From: Lyophyllum atratum
Taxonomy: Eukaryota > Basidiomycota > Agaricomycetes > Agaricales > Lyophyllaceae
DNA length: 64,000 bases
Assembly: GCA_014905825.1 (NCBI GenBank)
Contig: JACGCN010000001.1
Span: 124,001-188,000, forward strand
Direction of reading: 5' to 3'
Shown here: in pieces, positions 34,071-46,150 of the stretch
How the letters are laid out: every line of letters begins with the position of its first letter
Numbering within the stretch: position 1 is the first letter of the stretch
Notes under the pieces: model-generated
What the model saw: only the letters and a program-made list of their open reading frames with translations
Database searches by the model: none
What the model was told of the DNA's origin: nothing
Made by a program: the position numbers and the translations under genes

Positions 34071-37033
34071 ATGAGCGCAAATCAGCGCCCATATCTTGTA
34101 CTGCAGCCCTCAGTCAACACTACAACGTATGTGATACTAGTTGTTGTCCAAATTCAGCCTATGTAATGTTGAAACCTTTATAGCGTGGTGACGACGACGA
34201 CTACGACCACCTCTTACGCTCCGATCCATCTGCCACCACTTCCACCGCCGCTATCACCCAAGGATCCCAAAGCTTACCCCTTGCTACATGCAAGTTTACC
34301 CAAATCACTTCGTCATTTCCCCCTTGTCTTCCCAGGAGGCGCGCGCGCCACTTTTCGTGATGGGGATGCGGGGGATCAGGACATGCAGGAGGAAGAGGAG
34401 GTGGTTGGTGGATCGGGCTGGCGCATGCTGAAACGTAACGAGGAACCAGAGGGCACGACTGCTGTTGGGCTAACAGAAGCCGTTGAACGCTACGGGAAGA
34501 AACGATCACACGGTGGCCTAGATATGATGGAAGGTGTTGAAGCCACTTCTGGCGGGCATGCCTCCGCTCCTCCGAGGAAGAAGGCTAGGCCAGCCAACTT
34601 ACCTCACATATCTCCTGTGAATGCTGCAGCACCGCCTTCCCCCTTGCCTTCGCCACGCGGATCACCGGCGCCGGAGAGCATCTGGCCTTCAGCCCCACCT
34701 AGCGGTGCATCTTCACCTCAGCCACAAGCCCCCCTTCAGCCCGACCTATCTTTGACCACTCTCCTGACACTTCCATCATTGTTATCTCATTATTCCAGTC
34801 TCCCAGCGCCCCTTCAGTCACACTTCCTCCTGACGCTCCTACGACACTCCCCTCTTCCCGTCCTTCGGACCTTGCACTCCGTCCTAATGCCGACTCTAGC
34901 ACGCGATTTTCTTACTCTCCTTCCCCCTGAGCTCGTGTCACACATCCTCAGCTTCCTTCCTTTCCCGACCCTTGCCCGTGCATCGCGCGTCTCCAGATCT
35001 TGGAGAGCTACCATCGACTCCGACCCTGTGCTCTGGCGTGATCTTCTCAAAAGCACCAAAATCTGGTTTGGCGGCGATTCAGAGAACGCTTTTGCTGATT
35101 CTATTTATGCAAGGCGGCGGCATACAGAGCGTGCGAGGCTGAGGTCAAACCACAGTGATCCCTCTACCTCAACATCTATTCCAGGCTCTCTTCCTCTCCC
35201 GCACCCGTACAAGATACTTTTCAAGTCGCGGCACCTTACTCGCAACCGTTGGGTCAGCAAGCGCGAACCCAAGCACTTCTCATTCCCCGCCCATGGGTCA
35301 TCTGTGGTTACATGTCTCATATTCTCTCATGGTCGCATCATCTCCGCCTCTGATGACCATTCGATCTCCATTTACTGTCCTACTACTGGCGAACTCATTC
35401 GTACCCTTCAAGGCCACGACGGAGGCGTATGGGCCCTTGCGGCAAGCAAAGACATCTTAGTCAGTGGATCCACAGATCGCACCGTACGTATATGGGACCT
35501 TGCAACTGGGCGCTGCACGCACGTATTTGGAGGTCATACAAGTACGGTTAGGTGCCTTGCTATCGTGAAGCCGGAGTGGGTCGATGTGGAACATGAGGGG
35601 GGTGGATTTGTGAAGGAGAGGTGGCCGAAGAGACCTTTGATTGTAACTGGGAGTAGAGATCATTCATTACGGGTGTGGACGTTGCCTAGGCCAGGCGAAC
35701 CGGAATACAAGTGCTTTGGTGCGGATGATGGGGAGGTCGATCCTGCGGAAGTTTGTGTGAGTTTCCTATCTATGTATTGTTTCATGTTGCGTTTGATCGA
35801 GCTCATACGATCATCAATAGGACGCGGAAGAGAATCCGTATCACCGAGTGCACTTGGAGGGTCACGACCACGCTGTTCGGGCCTTGGCGGCCAGAGGAAG
35901 AACATTGGTGTCTGGAAGCTATGATTGCACTGTCCGTATCTGGGACACAGCCACTGGGACATGCAAGTGGGTGTTGGTTGGTCATACCCAGAAAGGTGCG
36001 CTTCTGTCCCATCTCCTCGAAGAATCATTGCTGATCGCGCTGCACAGTGTACAGCGTTGTTCTTGATCCCTCTCGTAACCAAGCGTGCTCCGGATCGATG
36101 GATGGAACAGTGCGCGTGTGGAACCTTCAGACCGGCCAATGTCAGCATACGTTGACTGGACACACGTCGCTTGTTGGCCTGCTGGGACTCTCACCTTCGC
36201 ACCTCGTCTCTGCCGCCGCCGACTCGACCCTGCGCATCTGGGATCCGGATACGGGGGAACTCCGTCACACCCTTGCCGCACACACCGGCGCCATTACCTG
36301 TTTCCAGCACGATGAATTTAAGGTGCTCAGCGGGTCGGACGGGAACCTCAAGATGTGGAACGTGAGGGACGGGACTGTGGTGCGCGATCTATTGACGGGG
36401 ATCACTGGGGTGTGGCAGGTGGTCTTTGAGGGCAGATGGTGTGTCGCCGCGAGCAATCGGAACGACACTACGGTGCTGGACGTATGGGACTTCGGGACCG
36501 ATGATGACGATGATTGGATCGGGGAGCCGCCGGGTGGGATGTACGACGAGGACGGATACAGCGAAGCTCCGGACGAGGACGAAGATGATCTAGGCACCCC
36601 CCGCATCAGGCGGATGGGTGCGATGGACGAGGATGACGAGCAGGAGCAGGCCGATGTTGATGCGATGGATCAGGATCTTCTCGGCCCTTCCGATGGTGAA
36701 TCGGTCGACATTGACATCGAGGAGGAAGACCAGGGAAGACGACGTCGGAGACATCGGAGTCGTACCGTTAGTGCGGACGATGCGGAATCTGTCAACGACT
36801 CCGGGGACCGCCTCTCTGAGGGCGTTGAGGCGTCCAGGTGGGCACCTAATCCCTCTACCGCTGCGTCGAGTTCGCGGCTACAATCTAACCCGGCGAGCAG
36901 GCTGCCTCGTTTGGGCGGTGCTTCGTCTTCGTCTTCACGCAGGACGAACGCGCCCCCCGCTTTCACACGGACGTTACCTACGAATGAGGAGACACCTACC
37001 CGCCCGCGTGTTCGGGGGACGCGTCGGCGTTGA
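34071..37033 (+). CDS. CDC4: F-box/WD40 protein, Cdc4-like SCF ubiquitin-ligase adaptor
   Basis: Four exons (34071-34126, 34184-35756, 35821-35995, 36048-37033) join in frame to 929 residues. The F-box lies at about 265-310 (LLPPELVSHILSFLPFPTLA, SRSWRATIDSDPVLWRDLL) and would bind Skp1. About eight WD40 repeats follow from residue 370: IISASDDHSISIY, ILVSGSTDRTVRIWDLATG, LIVTGSRDHSLRVW, LVSGSYDCTVRIWDTATG, QACSGSMDGTVRVWNLQTG, LVSAAADSTLRIWDPDTG, VLSGSDGNLKMWNVRDG and a last VLDVWDFG. They form the propeller that binds phosphodegrons. The N-terminal Pro-rich region and acidic C-terminal tail (DDDDDW, DEDEDD) are low complexity. The order and repeat count match Cdc4/Fbw7, which targets cell-cycle regulators. 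Confidence 0.85.
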
Positions 37034-37869
37034 GTACCTGCTTTTATTTGTACGACTATGTATGTTTTCACATTCCTCCCTACCCTGCGCCACCCCCGTC
37101 ATCCTGCTCTGTATACCTTCCCACATAATTTCTTCATACTGTATCGTATGCATGTGGTGTTCTTGGACATCTATCAGTGTCCCAAGTGCTCGTGATATTA
37201 TTCTTTATTCCAAGGTCTGGATCTTTACCAATATGTATGTCTTTCACGAAATTCAGTGCAAGAACGTCCTCCTGTGGATCCTTACAAGCAAAGTTCCACG
37301 ACATTCCCAAACCGATGTGATTGGTCGCTATTACTGTAAATCTGGGGTTTGGAGGAACCAGCATCATAAATAGAAAATCTGACATTCGCTGAGGTCGGTA
37401 GCACGCAGTGGCCTCGGACGTCACCCTCCGAATGAGTAAAAACATCTAGAAGGGGGAGTGGAGGTACAGCAGCTGTGAAACTTGCCGCATTGGACCGATC
37501 AGCAGACATCCACTCACAACGGAAGAGGCCGAGGCAACATGTCAAATAAGCATCGAATCATTCACACATATTAATAAGTAGTGAAATGCTGGACGGTGGG
37601 GAAGACCTCACTCGTTGTCGGGGGAACTATTCTTCGGAGCCGGGACAGTGCTTCGATTAAGATCTCGGGCGCTGTGTGACAACCGTAAACAAGGCTTGTG
37701 TGGAGTACTTGAGAAAAAAGCCCTATTCAATTGCAACGCGGGGACACAGCGGAACGATGTACAGTGGGCTGACGCAGCACGATCGAAGAACGGGACGTTC
37801 TTCCCGTCGAGTCAAGTGATGTCCGAAGTGGAGCCGTGGCGGAATGAGGAGCCAAAGAAAGAATCTATG
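37034..37869. other. Convergent intergenic stretch
   Basis: Between the CDC4-like stop and the PPIL1 stop; 3' untranslated sequence of both is expected. No other feature seen. Confidence 0.4.
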
Positions 37870-38624
37870 TCAAGTCGATCGCGCTTTATGGATTTTGACC
37901 TCCTCTCGGGGCCTAGAGAGATGAAGGATGTAGTTTCAATACATTGCGGCATAAAATAGCTGTGGACGGACCGGTCTTGCGCGTCAACCGCGACTGCTCC
38001 TAGCCTCTGGACAACTCTCATGCCAGAGCTTACTCGGCCAAATATCGTGTGCTTGTTATCCAGGTACGGCGTGGGGCCTAACGTGATGAAGAACTGGGAT
38101 CCTGTGGGAGTTGCGGGTCAGTATAAGTCGTGAAACGGATAAAGCCCGGATCGTAGCAACGTGCCATTGGTGTTTGGACCCGAATTCGCCATCGCGAGAA
38201 TACCAGCGCCTGTGAACCTCAACTCCGGATGTATTTCGTCTTCGCTTTAGAGTAAAGCATATCAGTCACGTCACCAGGAGAAAAAGCGACGGTACCCACA
38301 ACTTCTGACCATAGATGCTCGTGCCGCCTCGCCCGGTGCCAGTGGGGTCACCACCCTGGACCATGAAGTCCTGTTTCGTCGAGTGAGGATCCAGAAGACA
38401 TGCCCGAGCAGGAAAACTTACGGATATAATGCGATGGAAGACCACGCCGTTGTAGTAACCTCGCTTCGCGAGTTCTGCAAAGTTTTTGCACGTCTAGATC
38501 TCACGTATTGGCTTCAATCTCGTCGAACTGTGTGAGATAATATATAACTCACTCGAGGCGCATGATCCCAATACAACTCCAATTGTACTTCTCCCAAGTT
38601 CGTCTCTAGAGCTACCGACTCCAT
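37870..38624 (-). CDS. Cyclophilin-type peptidyl-prolyl isomerase, PPIL1-like
   Basis: Multi-exon gene on the minus strand encoding about 160 residues. Reading from ATG 38624: [24 protein letters not shown], then [80 protein letters not shown], and the end [18 protein letters not shown]. The catalytic Arg (FHR), the FMVQGGD and SQFFITL motifs, and the single-domain size and C-terminal VKIHKAR match PPIL1, a spliceosome-associated cyclophilin. It isomerises Xaa-Pro bonds; a nuclear location is expected from the family. It is transcribed divergently from DTD across 133 bp. Confidence 0.85.
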
Positions 38625-38757
38625 AGTTTACGTTGTGGTGGTTGGGGTTGAGAAGTACACGTGACGGGCGTCGTCCTTTGACGCTGACTTCATCGTTGAA
38701 CGTTCCCTTCCGTTTCCCCTCAAAGCCCCCCAACATCTGATCCTAGTCAGCTTGGAG
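38625..38757. promoter_or_regulatory. Shared divergent promoter of PPIL1 and DTD
   Basis: Only 133 bp separate the two start codons, so both genes must use overlapping promoter and leader sequence. No TATA box is evident. Confidence 0.6.
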
Positions 38758-39676
38758 ATGCGAGCTGTAGTGCAGCGTGTTGCATCTGCATCAGTATCTG
38801 GCAAGCAGTTTATTATTCCTGACACAGGCTTTTCTCGACTGAACTTTCTTTTTATCACTGGCAGTTGATAACCATGTTATCTCGCAGATATCGAAAGGAC
38901 TCATGATTCTTGTTGGAATTGGATCAGGTCAGTGGCTTGAATGTCTTCGTCAAATGATGAATTTTTGATGACTTCATATCAGCATAGACGACACCATGAC
39001 AGATGTTCTGGCATTATCTAAAAAGATGTTAGTGTCTACTTTGTGGTGAACGCTCTCCCGGCAGGCCAGGAGAGGGAATGCACCCCCATCTCTCAAAGAC
39101 CTCAAATTGATGTACTTACGTCTCTTGATCTTAGCCTCAGTCTCCGAGTCTTCTCTGATCTTAACGATCCCGAGAAGATGTGGAAGGCTAGTGTTAAGGA
39201 CATAGATGGAGAAATCCTTTGCGTATCCCAGTTTACGCTCATGGCCAACACTACGAAGGGAAACAAGCCAGACTTCCATCGCGCCATGGTGCGGAACCCT
39301 TTATTCCTTTACCCCCTTTGCTTACGTTGATTCCTAGTCCACGGAGCCTTCGCGGGTGCTATACGCGACGTTCTTAGAAAAATTGGGACAGGCATACAAA
39401 CCAGACAAAATCCAAGGTACACTGAATTTCTCTCTTTTAGCGCAGCTAACTTGAAGGTATGTAACCCTAGATGGGAGATTTGGCGCTATGATGAACGTCA
39501 GCCTAACAAACGAGGTACGCACAAGCTTTCCAGGATGCGTACTTAGGAGCTGATCATCGAGGCTGACCGCACTCGATCAGGGCCCCGTCACGTTTACGCT
39601 TGATTCACGCAAGTTTGAATACGTTGATCCACTCCGAACTTCTGGTGTGAGCACACCGCAGAATGACACACCATGA
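38758..39676 (+). CDS. DTD1: D-aminoacyl-tRNA deacylase
   Basis: Hydrolyses D-amino acids mischarged on tRNA. Six or so exons give about 175 residues: MRAVVQRVASASVSVDNHVI, SQISKGLMILVGIGSDDT, then DLNDPEKMWKASVKDIDGEI, LCVSQFTLMANTTKGNKPDF and FGAMMNVSLTNEGPVTFTLD. The family hallmarks SQxT (SQFTL) and the Gly-Pro element (NEGPVT) are present. Length fits the family, with a short extra C-terminal tail. The first intron uses a GC donor (SVS g|GCAAGC to GGCAG); with the alternative GT donor five bases upstream the frame breaks. A cytosolic protein, probably co-expressed with PPIL1. Confidence 0.85.
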
Positions 39677-42047
39677 CCCGGCGGATAGGTACTGGATTTT
39701 GATATTAGCGCCGTAGGGATAGAGAGGGAATGAATGAATGTTTACCCGATGTGAGTCGTCGGTCTCGGTACACTAAAAATATACCTTTGCTCCGGGGACG
39801 ATCTACCGCCCAGGTCTGTCCCTATCACCTGGCTGCAAAAGTCAACATGAAGTGTGTATCACCCTGATGCATCATTTCCGTACTTACGACATGGTGGAAG
39901 CTGGAAGTCCGAAGGTGGCTCCTCTCGCATGCGTTCAAGCTGCTGCTTCCTGTTCACCCCTTCCCCGCCGGGGTAGAAGTTGAACGCGACATATGGTCTG
40001 GTGCCCTTCTCTCCTCCAACAGCAGCTGCGTCTGACCTTTGGCATGTGCGCTTCGGGTGTGGACGCCGATCTGACGTTACTAGCTACTTATCGTCGTCCC
40101 AATTTCTCCGAATGTCTGAACATGCGCTGGTTGAGTCCGTTTTATGAGAATTATTCTGGTATTTATTTAATTTTGTAACGAACAGGACTCCAGACCTATT
40201 CCAAACTGTCAATGTTCTTCCTCTCCAGTCCATACGGGTTTAACTCTCTCGGTACTGGTGACAGCACCTCTGGTCACGAAGGACTTCCACTTCCTTATGT
40301 CTCTTGGCAGCAACAACTGCTCTCGGCCGCCATCTTTACTAACCCTGGACCCGGAGATGATTTGAAATCTCCGGCGAGGAAATCTGGCTCATACAACAAG
40401 GTTCAGCTGTCTTGTATGATGATATTCGATCCCCCTACTCCACAACATGACAACGAAACCATGGTTTGTCATCTTCCTTCTCCTCTCCCAACATCCTTAC
40501 CTAAATTTCCTCTCTTCTCCATAAAGAATCACCAGATTTTTTTAGATAACACAAATAATTCGCGTCGAAGCACTCATTGCGTCTTCCTTCCACCAAACGA
40601 CTATGGATGATTCAACCGCGACGGTGGACAAGGAAGGTTCACGCCCATGCATATCTTAGCTATCTGGCATTTGGATTTTTTAGCCTTCATTCAGTTGCTT
40701 CGTGTTTTAGCGAGGACGCCACCGCTGTCCCTCCACAGTATCTGATGGTCATCATGGTGACTTGGACCGGTACCGCAGGCACGATCGTCTTCTCGCATGG
40801 ATCTCTTGATTATTGACTTGGCGCTCCGTACCGATCAATAACCTTCCCGCGGCCTTCATCCTCGCCGTCGAAATTTGCCGTCGAAATTTCCCTTTCTGAC
40901 GTCCTCCGACTCCGCCTTCTTCGCTTCTGGCTTGCCTTGAGGTGACCTCCAGTGTCCGTTAGCTTGCGCATACCAAAGTCGGAACGATTGCTACTTACAG
41001 TAGCTGCTCTCAGCCAGTTGATTCTATGACGATTCAGTTAGGCGTTGATACTCGCCTGCTGACCTCAGTTCCTATAAAGCACTCAAAGCTTCCTAGTCTC
41101 ACTGAGAGGATGGGTACGTTTTATGCATTCCCAGGACGCGTACATCCATACCCACGACCTGCAACCTGCGCAGTGATTATTCACAGCCATGCCTTCACCG
41201 GCACCGTCCAATCAGACGATGCCAATTCCTCAAAATTCCATTTCATTGACTTCAGTCGCAGATTTTCTTTCCTTCCTTGACCTGGCATATGCGGATGTTT
41301 GCACCCACGATGCTCGCGCCGCAGGATTTGTATTATCATTTCATTTGTGGCGTGCATGCTACACACGCGAGACATCGCACTGAAGTCAGGATATGTCTTT
41401 TTCCAATCTTTTTTTCCCAATCAGCATCCAGTGTTTTGAAATGCGATGGTTCAACTCGCTGTGATCCCCCACTTACATGTATGGCACTACGATCTATTTG
41501 CCTGCGCATAAGAAGACCGGCTAATTTCCTTCAAAGCACTTCAGCAGTGGTAGAGGGGGGAGAAGCAGCCCCCGTCTAGCAATCAGTGCTACTTTCGATT
41601 TGTTTCTTTTGCCACTAGGCTGGACGTCGCGAGTCGCGCCCTCAGCCTGGTACAATTTCGCATGCGTGGCGTCAGACCGAATCAGGCGGCAGACGTAGTG
41701 GTCGTCCATTCTCTCTTCGTCCACTCATCCTCTATATGAAGACCGAACAGTACGCTGCTCTTCGAGTCTGTTCCACCCAAGGACTCACCAAACTGGAAAA
41801 GGGAGAAACACAAACCAGCACAAGCACCCACTGAATTGGTTGCATTGGGCGTTGTTTGCTCTTGTAGCCTTCCCAAGCTAATAGCGTCCTCCTCCTTGGC
41901 CTAGATTATGCAGCCACGTGGGTTTCTATGAGTTGTCAGTTCACGATAAAAGTGCTCGTTGTCTGGTCCCTCAGTCTCCTAAAGCTCTCGTCACGCTGGA
42001 CCTGCCACGATACCCACCTTTATCAGGCCTAGGAAAGTTGGATAACC
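39677..42047. other. 2.4-kb stretch without a recognised gene
   Basis: Between DTD and the apyrase gene. The longest open frame (40212-40610, plus) has no family resemblance. A small direct duplication CCGTCGAAATTT occurs at about 40867-40893. The last part must contain the YND1 promoter. Confidence 0.4.
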
Positions 42048-44365
42048 ATGCCTCCACCCACCGGGCTCGATCCATGGATGGCAGGCCGGCACTTTGGTGT
42101 CGTGATTGACGCAGGCTCGTCTGGTTCGAGACTCCAAATTTACAGCTGGACCGACCCTCGGTCGATCGGCATCGTGAAGGACGGCGAGCTTGAGTTTACT
42201 TTGCCGAAAGTTGAAAAGGGAACCAAGGACGGGGATGACTGGGTGACCAAGGTCGAACCAGGTGCGCGATAGTGTTGCACCGCCTGGAGAAACTTCGTTA
42301 AGACTCACGGAGTGTCTTAGGCATATCTTCGTTCGCCGATAACCCTGAGGGAGTTGCTAAGTACCTCCAGCCGCTGCTCAGCCACGCAAGGAACCATATA
42401 CCTCCGTCTTTGGAAAAGCAGACACCCTTGTTTCTCCTGGCTACCGCCGGCATGCGCCTCCTTACCCCTGCCAAGCAGGCTGAGATATTGCAGGAGGCCT
42501 GTCGGTTTCTCTCGCTCCATTCGACATTCAAGATAGACGCTGCATCCGACGTAGGCCCATGCGGCTCGAGCGTGAGGATAATTACCGGCGAAGAAGAAGG
42601 TCTGTTCGGGTGGATCGCCGTAAACTACCTGATGGACGGGTTCACGGGATCGAGCCAAAACCGCACTACATACGGCTTCCTGGACATGGGTGGCGCGTCA
42701 ACCCAGATTGCTTTCGAGCCCGGCAACGTCAGTGATAAAGAGGCCAAGAATCTTATCGACGTTCGGCTGCGCCTTCTGGGCGGGCGGGAGGTAAAGCACA
42801 AGGTGTTCGTCACGACGTGGCTGGGTTACGGGACCAACCAGGCGCGAGAGCGATACGTAGGCAAGGCAATAAGAGAGTTCGAGCCATCTCGGGCGGGCGG
42901 TCAGAAAGACGTGGTGCTGGATCCATGTTTGCCCAAGGGTCTCGAATTGATAGAGAAACCTGTCCATGACAAGCCCTCGAACGCGCATGCCACCAAAGCA
43001 CACCGCCTAAAAGGGACCGGCTCTTTCGAGCAATGTATGCAGAAGTCGTCGGCGCTTCTCAACAAGACCGCCCCGTGTCCAGATGCCCCCTGCCTGATGG
43101 ACGGAATCCACGTACCCCCGATAGACTTCTCCGTCTCTCACTTCATCGGCGTCTCAGAGTACTGGTACTCATCGGAACACGTCTTTGGTTTGGGAGGTGC
43201 ATATGATTTCGTCCAGTACGAACGTGCTGCCGCGAATTTCTGCGCAAGGGATTGGGATGGCATTATGCAGGAGCACAAGACGATGAAAGCCCAGCATAGG
43301 CTTGGTGGGGATGGCGAGGTGGAGAAGGATGGGCAGGTGGTGGAAGTTGGTCAATGGCACCCTTCCGTCGAGCGTTCGCGGTTGGAGATGCAGTGCTTCA
43401 AAGCTGCCTGGATCGCCAATGTCCTGCATGAAGGCATCGGAATCCCTAGGATAACGGACCCCGGAGGTAACGTCACGACGGAAGGGGACAAGATTGAGAA
43501 GGAGGCTGCGAAGAAGGGCCTTGGGAGGCCCGCGTTCCAGTCACTCGATACTGTTGGCGACATTGCCATCAGCTGGACCCTCGGAAAGATGGTCTTAGAG
43601 GCAAGCAAAGAAATCCCTGCCTCATCTAACACCGCCCGCCCTCTGGTCGATCCGATCGACGAGATGCCTGACTCGCCTGACTTCCACATCAAGCGCATTC
43701 GGCCACTATGGACTCTTGATGGTCTCGAGGAACGTATCACGCCTCTTCTGCCGACTAAGCTGACGCGGACCTCCCTTGGGTTTTCACCCGTCCTATTCCT
43801 CCTCCTCATTTCCTTTTTGTTTTTCACGATAGTCGCATATCCATTACGCCGTCAACTGCGTGCTGCGTGTCTGCGCTCGATCCGACGGGTGACGAAACGC
43901 GAGGAAGGATATTCATTGGAAGACGGAATAATGTTCAAAGGTCAAGGCTATTTGGGCAACTCGCGTCCAGGATCCCCAACCTCGGCAACGCAGAAATGGC
44001 TGTACCCCATCCGCCGGGTGTTCTCGTCCACGGGGACGAAACCCCAACCCAATGCTCTCTCCGTGATCACATCGTCTAACCCTAAATTACGACACATCAA
44101 CACGATGCCTGCACGATCGTATTCTCTGCCAAACGACTTGGAGGTCACCGCCAGCTCCTCGCAATATGCGCCCCGGAGCTCGATATCACGGTCCCCCTCC
44201 CCCTCACCTGCATTTTTAGAAGACAGTTACTTCCCCAGCAGTAACAATCTGCTGTCCAACGGCGCCCCCTCTTTGGCAAGGTCACGAAATACCTCGCAGA
44301 TGAATCTGTCTGGCTCCGCTCGACAAGGAAGTTATCAAAGCCCAGGCAAGGGATTGGACGAATGA
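42048..44365 (+). CDS. YND1: Golgi apyrase / nucleoside diphosphatase, YND1-like (GDA1/CD39)
   Basis: Two exons (42048-42261 and 42321-44365) join in frame to 752 residues. The apyrase conserved regions appear in order: DAGSSGSRLQIYSW (about residue 20), LLATAGMRLL (about 125), EEEGLFGWIAVNYL (about 190) and FLDMGGASTQIAFE (about 220). One transmembrane helix lies at about 565-588 (LGFSPVLFLLLISFLFFTIV), followed by a Ser-rich cytoplasmic tail. The catalytic part precedes the helix, as in yeast Ynd1, so the protein should sit in the Golgi membrane with the active site in the lumen. There it hydrolyses NDP/NTP released by glycosyltransferases. The N-terminus has no clear signal peptide, which is also as in Ynd1. 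Confidence 0.88.
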
Positions 44366-45065
44366 CGATTCTGCTCCCCGGCGTCCGTAGATTTCACAAT
44401 CTATGCTGCTATCCCCACGTTGCCATCTTGAGTCTTGAAATTCTTCGAAGACATGGCGAGATCCGCTCACCTGGCTCCATGTGCGGAGGGGTCGCGCAGG
44501 CGCTGGGAATGACAGGGCATCTCGGGGAAGACGAAGCTTGCTTGCGTGGGTCTTCCGGTAGGGGTTAACGAGGATACACGGAACTTGATCGCACGCGGTT
44601 GAGCAATGAGCATCCGGAAACGTCGAAGGAAGGATGAAGCGTATTTAGTGGATGGGCAGTCCAAAGTCGTTCAAGATCTGCGGACCTTGGGCTTCGTCCA
44701 TATGTATACACACGCAGGTTCCTATACATAGAGCGATCCTCACATTTGTATCTCATTCGCTTTGAGGACCTTATGGAGAGTGACAGGGGAACCAAATTTT
44801 CTCGGACTGTTCTCCAGGACTCATGGTCAATCTTAATCAATATTTGGCCAAGTTTTAAGTACTGTGATGTGAAAGAGCGCAAGAGCGATGTTTTGCAGAT
44901 CTGTGTTGATAGTATTTCGGACGGTGGTTGTCTCAATGGAGAATTGTCAGAGAAATTAGACAGTCAAGTGTAACCCTGCATCATTTCAGTGTGGAGGACG
45001 ATCACAACCGCGCAGTCGGACGAGGACAGTCGCGGAGTACGATCACAACCGCTTCGAATTGCTAG
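44366..45065. other. Intergenic stretch before the nested elements
   Basis: Downstream of YND1. A direct repeat ACGATCACAACCGC occurs at about 44998 and 45039, just before the outer TIR element. No supported gene. Confidence 0.4.
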
Positions 45066-46120
45066 TAGGGGAGCTCAAAGTTGGCGCTTACGGGCGCTTG
45101 GAGCCGCTTGGCTGCTCTGCGCTTGAGCGGTTTGTCAGCTGGTCACATCAAATAACGTTGTGACCTTGAGTGACCACGTCTCAACTCGACACGCACGTCG
45201 CACATCCCCTCCCAAGTCCCTTGATACTTCTTCACACTCTTTTCATTTATACCAAATTTATACTTTACTCATGTCTAAGAAGAAGAAAAAGCCTGATAAG
45301 AAGACTTTCCCCCCTGTTGCCTCGAGTTGTATATCAGCTTGCAGCCTAGCAAGCTGCTCGTCCAGAGAAAGCTCATTGGGGGGGCTGATGTACTCACGCA
45401 AAGAATTATGAAGCAGTTCATAGGTTCCGAGGTTCTTGTCGTGACTCTTGGAGGCTCTTCGATTGCATTTTGGGGAGGAACGAGCGCTCGATCATGCCAT
45501 CTCGACGACATCAAACTAGGCCCCCGGAAGCTCCCCTGAAAGCAAGCCCGGGCAAAACCCAAAAATCGGGTCTCAAATCCGCGAAGTTTGAGGTGCCAAA
45601 TCCGCTAAATCGGACAGGGTTCTACGCGTAATGACCTAAAGAGGAAATTTTCTTGTTTTTCTGTTATTTTTTCTCTCCAGCTCGCTATAACCTCACCAAC
45701 AGCCTCAATGGTATGGAGATAATAAGGAAATTGAACGTAGCACCGATTGGCTGGAGCTTCAAGGGCTTCATGGCGTCAACTTGTGAGAACGTTCACGAAG
45801 GATGTATGTACCATGGAGAAAACGGATACCAATTTTCGAAAATTTCGTCCAGATGAGTCTCAAATCCGCGAAATAGCGGACAAGGGTAGCGTCGCACAGG
45901 GCCTCAAATCCGCTAAGTAAGGACAGTGTTTGACCGATTTTTCGCCCTGAAATCCGCTATTTTGAGGGCTTGCTTTGTAGAGAGCTTCCGGGGGCCTATC
46001 AAACTGATAAGATTTGACAGCGTGATGTTTCTTAAGGATTACATAATGTCACGGTCCCTTCAAGCGCAGCGCAGCGAAGCGACTCCAAGCGGCCGCAAGC
46101 GCCAACTTTGAGCTCCCCTA
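45066..46120. mobile_element. Outer TIR element, interrupted by a MITE
   Basis: Left end TAGGGGAGCTCAAAGTTGGC and on for about 60 bp matches the reverse complement of the right end, with around nine differences. The TAGGG start is typical of hAT ends. No clear 8-bp target duplication remains (left flank ATTGCTAG, right flank GTGGGATC). Without the inserted MITE it would be about 567 bp. No transposase is encoded. The right end is 30 bp before the MDM12 start codon. Confidence 0.75.
45510..46005. mobile_element. 480-bp MITE (45518-45997) with 8-bp target duplication, nested
   Basis: Ends are AGGCCCCCGGAAGCTC and its inverted copy, continuing into AAGCAAGCCC (about 32 bp with a few differences). 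The flanks are a perfect direct repeat ATCAAACT at 45510-45517 and 45998-46005. Internal subterminal motifs CTCAAATCCGC(G/T)AA, often followed by a CGGACA-type box, occur at about 45572, 45597, 45859 and 45902. No coding capacity. The 8-bp duplication implies a hAT-type transposase acting in trans. Confidence 0.85.
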
Positions 46121-46150
46121 GTGGGATCATGTGATTCTACAAGGTCTTTC

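Noticed and set aside
36618..37373. 251-codon plus-strand open frame
   Set aside because: Out-of-frame shadow of the last CDC4 exon and its 3' flank.
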